From Nonomuraea glycinis (lineage in GTDB: Bacteria > Actinomycetota > Actinomycetes > Streptosporangiales > Streptosporangiaceae): a stretch of DNA of 64,000 nucleotides. A program made the position numbers and the translations under genes. Positions 1-6,546 of this stretch are shown in pieces (position 1 is the first letter of the stretch; each line of letters starts with the position of its first letter). The notes under the pieces are model-generated. The model did not search any database, was not told the origin of the DNA, and saw only the letters and a program-made list of their open reading frames with translations. The stretch covers positions 290,745 through 354,744 of the forward strand of contig NZ_BMNK01000001.1 of assembly GCF_014646515.1 (NCBI RefSeq). Direction: 5' to 3'.

Positions 1-1383
1 CGGGCTGAGCAGGAGTTGGCCCGCGCCGCCGATCTGGCTGCGGCGCAGGCCCCGGAGATCGCGGTCGAGGCGCTGTTGGACCATGCCACCTTCCGGCACC
101 TGACCGAGGGGGTCCGGGCGCTCCCTTTGGCCACCCGCGCCCTGGAGTGCGCGGCGGACGTGGGCCCGGCCCTGCGTCGCCGGGCTGCGTCGGCGCGCGG
201 CTACATCGCGTTCCTCGGAGCCGACATCGCTGGGCTGGACCAGGTCACGCAGGCAGCGCGGGAGATCGAGGACGACCCGGCGGCCCAGCTCACCGATGTC
301 CAGGGCACGTGGGGCGCGCTCGCCAACCACGCCTACGCCACCAAGTGGGCGGAACGCTTCGCCGAATGCGAGCAGGCGTTCAACCTGGTGATCGGTGCCG
401 CCGAGCGCGCCGGGGCCATCAATACGCTCAGTTTCCTGTACGTCGCACGCTCCGAGTTACTGATCCGCGTCGGCAGGCTCCTGGAAGCCCGGGCGAGTGT
501 GGAGCAGGCATGGGCCATCAAGGATCTGGCCCCGATGTCGGAACGGTTCATAGCCGTGGGGCAGGCTTGGATCCTGCTGCTGTCCGGCGACCTGGAAGAG
601 TGTGAGCGCCGCTGCGCCCAGGTCGAGCAGAGCGCGACGGGCCTGAGCGACGTCGGCACACTGATCTACGTTTGGTATTTCCGCGGCCGCCGCGCACTGC
701 ACGAAGGCGACCTCGTCGCGGCGTGCTCGCTGTTCGACCTGCTGGACGAGACGACAGAACGGTTCGGGTTCCGCGAGCCCTGCTTGGTCCCGTGGGGTCG
801 TGACGCGATCACTGCGTACATAAGGACAGGACGGTGTGAGTCTGCCGCGCGGCTGGTCTCCCGGCTGGAGGACGTCTCGGAGAGGCTTCCCTGCGTCTGG
901 CCGAGAATCGCCGCCGCGACCGGCCGCGCGCTGCTCGCCGACGACCGGTCCACCGCCGAAGCCGAGTTCAGTACGGCGCTCGCCCTGCACGAGGACACCG
1001 ACCTTCCCTTGGAGAAGGTGGAGACCCAACTCCTCTACGGCGGCTGGCTGCGCCAGAACGGCCAGACCGCCCGCGCCAGGCCGATCCTCGCCGAAGCCGC
1101 CACTACGGCCGCCCAGGCCGAAGCGCACTGGTTGGTCGTACGCGCCCACAAGGAACTACGCCTTGCCAGCGGACGGCGTAGGACCACCGACCCGCGCGAG
1201 TTGACCCCCGCCGAACGTCAGGCCGCGGCACTGGCCGCCCAAGGGCTGACCAACGCCCAGATCGCCGAACGCCTGTTCATCACCGTCAGGACCGTCGAGA
1301 CCCACTTGAGCAGGGTCTATAGAAAACTGGATATGTCCCGGCGCGACCTCATCCTCCGCCCGCCTTCTGCCTTCCAGGACTGA
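1..1383 (+). CDS. LuxR-family transcriptional regulator, C-terminal part (5' end outside window)
   Basis: The reading frame is open from the first base, so the true start lies upstream. About 390 residues are helical and TPR-like (repeated Ala/Leu-rich helix pairs), followed by a LuxR/GerE helix-turn-helix in the last 60 residues (LTPAERQAAALAAQGLTNAQ, then the recognition helix around TVRTVETHLSRVYRKL). This is the usual C-terminal half of large ATP-binding LuxR (LAL/MalT-type) regulators; the expected P-loop ATPase half would be upstream. Such proteins are cytoplasmic DNA-binding activators. About 1 kb separates it from the ubiquitin-like operon, and nothing in the sequence shows that it controls it. 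The family call is firm; the target is unknown. Confidence 0.85.
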   Translation, partial: RAEQELARAADLAAAQAPEIAVEALLDHATFRHLTEGVRALPLATRALECAADVGPALRRRAASARGYIAFLGADIAGLDQVTQAAREIEDDPAAQLTDVQGTWGALANHAYATKWAERFAECEQAFNLVIGAAERAGAINTLSFLYVARSELLIRVGRLLEARASVEQAWAIKDLAPMSERFIAVGQAWILLLSGDLEECERRCAQVEQSATGLSDVGTLIYVWYFRGRRALHEGDLVAACSLFDLLDETTERFGFREPCLVPWGRDAITAYIRTGRCESAARLVSRLEDVSERLPCVWPRIAAATGRALLADDRSTAEAEFSTALALHEDTDLPLEKVETQLLYGGWLRQNGQTARARPILAEAATTAAQAEAHWLVVRAHKELRLASGRRRTTDPRELTPAERQAAALAAQGLTNAQIAERLFITVRTVETHLSRVYRKLDMSRRDLILRPPSAFQD

Positions 1384-1693
1384 CAGTGCGTTCAGGAGAA
1401 GACCGTTCCGGCTGTGACGAGCGGACGAACAGATCACCGAACGGTCGGCGCTGCGCACTTATAGCCCTGCGCAACAGCTCGAATCAGCGCTTCTTCGTGA
1501 CCGTCGGCATCTTGTTGTGAACCCAGCGAGACATACGAATGTCGCTTTCCGCGGCATTCGCAACCACTCTTAGAACTCAAGCCTTAAATATCCGTGGTTT
1601 CCTCGATGCTCGCGTAAGCACCGGAGCCCGATCCTGTGTGTGCCGAACCCTGCGGGACCGCACAGCAGTCCTTGATTCGACATGGAGCGCAGG
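1384..1693. other. Intergenic region without a supported gene
   Basis: I see no convincing gene. The base composition is less GC-rich than its flanks, consistent with a regulatory region ahead of the secreted-protein gene. No clear terminator for the upstream LuxR gene was found, and no textbook -35/-10 pair stands out. Confidence 0.5.
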
Positions 1694-2293
1694 ATGACCG
1701 TATTCCCAGTCAGGAGAACCCGCCGCCGCTCTATCGCATGGACGGGCGCGGTGCTGACACTCACCACGTCCTGCTTGGTGACGGGTGCGCTGGTGAACCC
1801 TGTCCCGGCTCACGCCGGCTCGACCGGCATGCAGAAATGCCTGCAAAACCGTCAGCCCGACGTCAACTGGACCATCACGCAGTCGGGTGGAGGCCCTATC
1901 AACTTCCCGCCTGGCCCGAACCCGCCGAACGGAATCTTCCCCAACGAAGCACTCCACGTCGTCATCCAGCCCACCACGGTCTCCATCTCGAACTGGAACA
2001 ACGAGTGGTACACCGTGGACGGCAAATCCGAAGCCGCCTCGGCCGGCTACCCGTTCCCCGGCTGGCCCAAATACGCCAATCTCTTCCGCATGAACAACAA
2101 CCCGGGTGGCTGGGTGGCCAGCGGATCCGACCCCAACCCGTGGAATCCACACTTTCTTCGCGAACTCAGCTCCGTCTCCTGCTTTCCCGCACCCGTGCTC
2201 CCCGTCCGTATGGGCCTGGGCATCAACGACGACAACATCGGCGACAACTCCGGCAGTTGGACGTTCACGCTGCAGATCTGGCGCAACGATTGA
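1694..2293 (+). CDS. Small secreted protein, possibly lectin-like
   Basis: The chosen ATG has GGAG about 9 bases upstream; an in-frame ATG at 1682 is the alternative. The protein is about 199 residues: an Arg-rich n-region, a hydrophobic core and a PAHA-type signal peptidase I site near residue 36. The mature part is rich in Trp, Asn, Pro and Gly with no catalytic motif that I recognise, and has two cysteines (near the mature N-terminus and after the SSVS stretch) that could form a disulphide. The C-terminal segment NDDNIGDNSGSWTFTLQIW resembles the calcium/sugar-binding end of LecA (PA-IL)-like beta-sandwich proteins; that is inference from a short motif. It has its own upstream spacer and ends 90 bases before the SPFH gene, so it may or may not belong with that operon. 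Confidence 0.7.
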   Translation: MTVFPVRRTRRRSIAWTGAVLTLTTSCLVTGALVNPVPAHAGSTGMQKCLQNRQPDVNWTITQSGGGPINFPPGPNPPNGIFPNEALHVVIQPTTVSISNWNNEWYTVDGKSEAASAGYPFPGWPKYANLFRMNNNPGGWVASGSDPNPWNPHFLRELSSVSCFPAPVLPVRMGLGINDDNIGDNSGSWTFTLQIWRND

Positions 2294-2383
2294 GAGCGAC
2301 GGGAGAGCGGCTCAGTACCCAGGACTTCAGCGCACGGGCCCCTGTCTTTACTGCGTCTCACATCCGTCCCGGAGGTGGCGGGC

Positions 2384-3391
2384 ATGTCGGATACCTACGT
2401 TCTGCCGACCTTGGTGAAAGGGCCGTATTCGCTGATCGAACGGCGGCTGGTGGTGAACGTCGGCTGGCTGGCCGTGGTCTTCCGGGACGGCGTGCCCCGC
2501 ACGGTCTGCGGCCCCGGGCGGCACCGGTCCTTTCTCGGCCTGTTCACCGGGCGGCGACTCCCGGCCACCGGTGAGTTGTCGGTGCTGCTCTTCGATACCG
2601 CGCCGCAGAACGTGCACCTCGCGGTGGAGGCGCTCCGGCTGGGCGACGGCCGCCGGGTCAGCGTCGGCGCCATGGCCGTGGTGCAGCCCCGCTGGGCTAC
2701 CGAACCCAGCATCCTGCTCGGCGTCGCCGCCCGGTACGGCGTGCTCAGCGCCCGGTACGGCGAGGCCGCCGGCATCGACCTCTACGCTGACTTCCGCGCA
2801 AACGCCCGGCGGCTGCTCCGCCAGTTCGGCCACGACGACGTCTACCTCGCCGACGACGAGCGCGGCACGCTGGCGGCCCTCCCAGACGTGCCGGGAACCG
2901 GACTGCTCCGGGTCGAGCGGTTCGTGCACGTGACCGTGACCGGCGACCGGGTCGTCACCGAGACCGAACGGGAGCGGGAAGAGGCGGAGATCAAAGCGGA
3001 GAGGCTGAAGGCGAAGGCGGCGCTCCAGCCGATGGTCGCCGCCCTGGACCGGATCAGGAACCGGTTCCGCGACGAGATCGCCCGCGAGTGCGCCGTCCGG
3101 CAGACCAGGCTCGACGTCGACCTGGCCGCCCTGTACGGCGTGCTCCCGATGTTCCTGCGCGACCCCAAGGCCGCCGCCGAGATCGAGCGGGCACGTCTGG
3201 AGGTGATCTCCGGACTGCTCGGCGAGTACGCCGACACCATCGCCTATACGGCCGGTGAACTCGGGGTCACCCCCAACGAACTGCTCAGGGAAATCGCCAT
3301 GGGCCGGGTGCCGGGTGACCCCACGTCCCCACCTCTCCCGAACGAGCTTGACGGCATCGAGCGACTTGACGACAGGAGGAGCCCCGGATGA
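2384..3391 (+). CDS. SPFH/band-7-like protein, first gene of a ubiquitin-like operon
   Basis: The ATG is preceded by GGAGG at 2371, 8 bases away; a GTG at 2375 is a weaker alternative. The protein is about 335 residues. Residues 10-180 carry an SPFH-like pattern (hydrophobic strand with VVNVGWLAVVFRDG, a PGRH turn, then VLLFDTAPQNVHLAVEALRL and a repeated strand with VSVGAMAVVQPRW). Residues 190-230 form a charged coiled coil rich in Glu/Arg/Lys. Known SPFH proteins (stomatin, flotillin, HflK/C) form oligomeric membrane-associated scaffolds; no transmembrane helix is obvious here. Its stop overlaps the next start (ATGA), so the genes are translationally coupled. The SPFH call is by pattern only; a structural search would settle it. 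Confidence 0.6.
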   Translation: MSDTYVLPTLVKGPYSLIERRLVVNVGWLAVVFRDGVPRTVCGPGRHRSFLGLFTGRRLPATGELSVLLFDTAPQNVHLAVEALRLGDGRRVSVGAMAVVQPRWATEPSILLGVAARYGVLSARYGEAAGIDLYADFRANARRLLRQFGHDDVYLADDERGTLAALPDVPGTGLLRVERFVHVTVTGDRVVTETEREREEAEIKAERLKAKAALQPMVAALDRIRNRFRDEIARECAVRQTRLDVDLAALYGVLPMFLRDPKAAAEIERARLEVISGLLGEYADTIAYTAGELGVTPNELLREIAMGRVPGDPTSPPLPNELDGIERLDDRRSPG

Positions 3392-4218
3392 GCGGCCCCC
3401 AGCAGGAGGACCCGAGGAACGCGCGGCAGGAGTCCGAGCCCGACGCCCGAGGCGGCGGCCCCGGGAGCAGTCGCGGAAACGCTCAGCGGGTCCCCGTCCG
3501 CGACCCGCACGAGGGCGAGCCCTCGCCCGAACCACGCACCCGCTGGGGCGCCACCCAGCAGACCGACGGCCATGGACACGTCCGGCATCCCGTGCCCGGC
3601 TGGGGCATCCCGCCACGCGAAACCGGGACGCCGCCACGCGGCCAGTCAGGCGAAGGCAATCATCAGCCCCCCGCGACCGGCGCCCAGGAGCATCACCAGC
3701 CGCCTGCTTCAGGGCAACGCGACACCGGTACGCCACCGCAGGGTCACACGGGCGAGCGCCACCACCCAGTCCCCGTGACCGATGGCCATGGACACGTCCG
3801 GCATCCCGTGCCCGGCTGGGGCGTTTCGCCACGCGATGGCGGCGTAGCGCCCGACACCTCGCACGGTCGTGACGCGGGGGCGCCCCCGCACGGGAGGCAC
3901 GACGGCACGACCGGGATGCGGCCGCACTCGCAGCTGCGAAGCCGGGACGACGCCAACGGGGATCCTGTCTCCAACCCGTACGAACGGCTCGAACAGCAGC
4001 AGAACCGCGACCACGGCGCACAGAAGACGACCACCGAGCAGCCCAGGACGGACTACCACAAGGAAGTGGCGGGGTCGGGGGACCGGAGTCACTCCCACCA
4101 GGGCGACACGCAGCGCCCCAGCCGCACCGACTTCAGCTCCACGCTCAGCGGATCGATCACGGACCGGCCGACCACGTCGGAGCACAGGTCCGGCTCGGAT
4201 CTCGGGGGGCAGCGATGA
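3388..4218 (+). CDS. Disordered His/Pro/Gly-rich protein ending in LGGQR; candidate modifier or substrate
   Basis: The protein has 276 residues and is almost entirely hydrophilic and low-complexity (Gly, Pro, His, Arg, Gln, Asp), with no cysteine, only two lysines that I can find and no predicted fold or signal peptide. Two copies of TDGHGHVRHPVPGWG lie at residues 59-73 and 131-145. The protein ends in ...DLGGQR. A C-terminal Gly-Gly with a short tail is what a ubiquitin-like precursor shows before JAB processing, and GGQ recalls the tail of the disordered modifier Pup. The start overlaps the SPFH stop and the stop overlaps the E2-like start (both ATGA), placing it where a modifier gene often sits. 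No family is recognised; a scaffold or linker role is equally possible. Confidence 0.75.
   Translation: MSGPQQEDPRNARQESEPDARGGGPGSSRGNAQRVPVRDPHEGEPSPEPRTRWGATQQTDGHGHVRHPVPGWGIPPRETGTPPRGQSGEGNHQPPATGAQEHHQPPASGQRDTGTPPQGHTGERHHPVPVTDGHGHVRHPVPGWGVSPRDGGVAPDTSHGRDAGAPPHGRHDGTTGMRPHSQLRSRDDANGDPVSNPYERLEQQQNRDHGAQKTTTEQPRTDYHKEVAGSGDRSHSHQGDTQRPSRTDFSSTLSGSITDRPTTSEHRSGSDLGGQR
3562..3822 (+). repeat. 45-bp coding direct repeat in the disordered protein
   Basis: Copies at 3562-3606 and 3778-3822 are almost identical at the DNA level and encode the same 15 residues (TDGHGHVRHPVPGWG), separated by 171 bases. The identity points to a recent internal duplication or to selection for a repeated binding motif. 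Confidence 0.9.
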
Positions 4219-4784
4219 CCGGGAAGCCGGGGGACCTGAACGAGCTCCGGGACATCATCCGCCAGGCGCAGCTGGAGAACACCCCTTACCCGGACGATCC
4301 GGCCCGGCGCATCACGGTGGGGAAGGACGGCACCATCTACCGGGGTGACCAGGCGGGCGACGAGCCGGTCTCCCGGGTGCACCACGGCACGTTCGCGGCC
4401 GACCGGCGGCTCGCCGCCGACCTGTGGTTCGCGCGGGCCAAGATGCCGGAGGGCACGGTCTACGTCGACGAGCCGGACGTGCGCGGCTGGGCGTACTCGA
4501 TCACCACGGAGCTGAACGAGCGGTACACGCTTTTCGCCTTCTTCGACGGCCGTGAGTACCGGGTCAAACTGGTCGACCCCCCGCTGGAGCAGCTGGTCCG
4601 GGAGAACGTGATCGGCGCTCACGACGGTCACCTCTACCCGGACGGCACTATCTGCCTCTCCGGGACGCGGGGCGTCGGGCAGCCCTCCCTGGAGGAGGCG
4701 TACGCCAAGTCGGTGCTCTGGGCGCTGGGGATGGGGTTCGTCCGTAACGGGTACGCGTTCCCGTTCGCGGTGGAGGGGCGGTGA
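4215..4784 (+). CDS. E2-like (ubiquitin-conjugating-fold) protein
   Basis: The protein has 189 residues and a single cysteine, Cys147, in HLYPDGTICLSG. This matches the E2 active-site pattern H-x-Y-x-D-G-x-I-C-L seen in eukaryotic (HPNVY-DG-ICL) and prokaryotic E2s, with His139 eight residues before the cysteine. Upstream strands (residues 92-120, WAYSITTEL then YTLFAFFDGREYRVKL) fit the UBC beta-meander, and residues 158-178 form the C-terminal helix. Known role of the family: it accepts a Ubl as a thioester from an E1 and passes it to a target. Its start overlaps the preceding gene and the JAB-E1 fusion follows after 7 bases, which strongly supports the role. No RING or HECT ligase is encoded nearby. 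Confidence 0.85.
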   Translation: MTGKPGDLNELRDIIRQAQLENTPYPDDPARRITVGKDGTIYRGDQAGDEPVSRVHHGTFAADRRLAADLWFARAKMPEGTVYVDEPDVRGWAYSITTELNERYTLFAFFDGREYRVKLVDPPLEQLVRENVIGAHDGHLYPDGTICLSGTRGVGQPSLEEAYAKSVLWALGMGFVRNGYAFPFAVEGR

Positions 4785-4791
4785 GCCGGCT

Positions 4792-6546
4792 GTGATGCGC
4801 GTCAGGGTCACCGATCAGGTGCTGGCCGCCATCGTGGCGCGGATCGGCGGTGTCGAGCCCGAGGCGGGTGGCGCGCTGCTCGGCCCGCCGGGCGGCGACG
4901 TGGTCAGCGGTCTGGTCCTGGACGAGGAGGCGTCGGTCACGGAGGTGCGCTACCGGACCAGCGACTGGCTCATCGATCGGATGGCGGCGCTCCAGCGGGC
5001 GGGCTCGGCCCGGTTCAAGGGCATCGTGCACTCCCATCCGGCCGCACTGCCCGAGCCCTCGGCCCAGGACCGCCGCGAGTACGGCAGATCGCTGAGCATC
5101 AACCCGCACCTGGGCCGGTTCGTCGCGCCGATCGTGACCCACGAGTTCCCCGGAACGCCGTCGCCCGCCGCGCACCAACTGTCCGTGGCGGGCGTCCGGG
5201 TGTCGTGGTTCTGCGCGGTGGCGGGCACCGGTCGGGTCGAGGTGGTGCCGATGCATCCGATCGTGCTGCCGATCGCCGCCTCGCTGGAGCGTGCCGGGGC
5301 CCGGGGCGTCGGGGAGGCCGAGGTGCTGACCGTGGAGGGGGTGCCGCTGCTGGCCGTACCCGCGGAATTCGAGGGGCTGCCGTCGGTGCGGGCGGTGATG
5401 TTCGGGGTGGACTATCCGGCGGTTCCCCCGGTTCTGGTCGCGCACGGCTCGCCCGTGGCGCTCGTCTGGGACCCGGCCCTGCGACCTGGGGAGCGGTTGG
5501 CGAGTGCGGTCGCCGCGGCCACGCGGATGCGGGGGCGCTCGTCCGCGCGGAGGGCCGGGTTCCGTGCGGCGCCTGGCGTGCTGACGAGGTGGGGGGCCGG
5601 GCGCCGCACGGCATCGGGGTTGTTCGCGCGGAGCGCGGGGCTGCTCGCGCCGGAGCTGGCCGAGCGGCACGCGGTGGTGGCCGGGGCGGGGTCGGTCGGC
5701 GGGTACGTCGCGGAGTGCCTGGCCCGGTCGGGGGTGGGGCGGCTCACTCTGGTCGATCCGGAGCCGGTGGCCCCGGAGAACCTTGGGCGGAGCCCGTACA
5801 CGGTGGGGGATGTCGGGCGGCCGAAGGTGACCGCGCTGGCCCGACGACTTACGGCGATAAATCCGGAGATAGAGGTGGAGCGGGTTCGAGCGACCGTGCA
5901 GGGCACCGATCCGAAGGCGCTGGCCGGGACACTCCGCTCCGCCGATCTGCTCGTGGCGGCCACCGACGACGCGCGGGCGCAGCGCCGCCTGGACCATCTG
6001 GCGTACTGGGCCGGTGTTCCGGCCGTCTTCCCCGGCCTCTACCGGGCCGCCGCCGGGGGTGAGGTGATCATGACCTATCCCGGCTCCGCCTGCTGGGGCT
6101 GCGCCACCGCAGGAATCCGTGAGCTGTCCGCGGACACCGCGCTCGTCCAGTCCACCGACTACGGCACCGGCCGTCTGATCGCCGAGCCCGGGTTGATCGT
6201 CGACATCCAGTACGTCTCCGCCGCCGCCACCAAAATTGCCCTGGCCCTGCTGCACACCAGCCCGGAGGTCGAGGCGAAGATCGCGGGCTTCCTGGACGGG
6301 CCCAGGGCGGCCGGGCAGACCTATGTCGCGTTCGGCACTGAGCCTGGCTACTGGCTTTTCGGGCACGTACTCCGCGATGCCCCCGGTCAGCATGCCTTCC
6401 AGAGCATCTGGATGGCCGTGGACCGCCAGCCCGGCTGCCCGGTCTGCGGGTCCGAGGAGTCCCGCGCCGACCCCCTGGCCGGGCCCGCGCAGGTGGCGTC
6501 CGCCGCGCGCCTGCGTCAGCTCGTCGCGAGAGGCGGACGGCCATGA
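4792..6546 (+). CDS. JAB (JAMM) peptidase - E1 (ThiF-type) fusion protein
   Basis: The protein has 584 residues; translation starts at this GTG or at the ATG 3 bases on. The N-terminal JAB/MPN domain has a complete metal site: Glu24 in EAGGALLG and HSHPAALPEPSAQD (His80, His82, Ser90, Asp93, i.e. HxHx7SxxD). This family removes or matures Ubl proteins. The C-terminal part (residues 285-560) is a ThiF/E1 Rossmann fold: G298AGSVGG304, acidic Asp322 ending the second strand, NLGR at 330-333, ATDD at 390-393, and a zinc site formed by CWGC (434, 437) and CPVC (549, 552). E1s adenylate the Ubl C-terminus with ATP. There is no obvious extra E1 catalytic cysteine. Residues 190-250 (YPAVPP, WDPAL) faintly resemble an E2 fold lacking its cysteine. 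The stop overlaps the next start (ATGA). Confidence 0.92.
   Translation: MMRVRVTDQVLAAIVARIGGVEPEAGGALLGPPGGDVVSGLVLDEEASVTEVRYRTSDWLIDRMAALQRAGSARFKGIVHSHPAALPEPSAQDRREYGRSLSINPHLGRFVAPIVTHEFPGTPSPAAHQLSVAGVRVSWFCAVAGTGRVEVVPMHPIVLPIAASLERAGARGVGEAEVLTVEGVPLLAVPAEFEGLPSVRAVMFGVDYPAVPPVLVAHGSPVALVWDPALRPGERLASAVAAATRMRGRSSARRAGFRAAPGVLTRWGAGRRTASGLFARSAGLLAPELAERHAVVAGAGSVGGYVAECLARSGVGRLTLVDPEPVAPENLGRSPYTVGDVGRPKVTALARRLTAINPEIEVERVRATVQGTDPKALAGTLRSADLLVAATDDARAQRRLDHLAYWAGVPAVFPGLYRAAAGGEVIMTYPGSACWGCATAGIRELSADTALVQSTDYGTGRLIAEPGLIVDIQYVSAAATKIALALLHTSPEVEAKIAGFLDGPRAAGQTYVAFGTEPGYWLFGHVLRDAPGQHAFQSIWMAVDRQPGCPVCGSEESRADPLAGPAQVASAARLRQLVARGGRP

Noticed and set aside
1384-1693. Short minus-strand peptide (MSRWVHNKMPTVTKKR)
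   Set aside because: Sixteen residues only, without a ribosome-binding site or homology that I can name.
2348-4021. A 557-codon minus-strand frame across the SPFH and disordered-protein genes
   Set aside because: Arg/Gly-rich with no motif; the plus-strand genes are coupled by overlaps and preceded by ribosome-binding sites.
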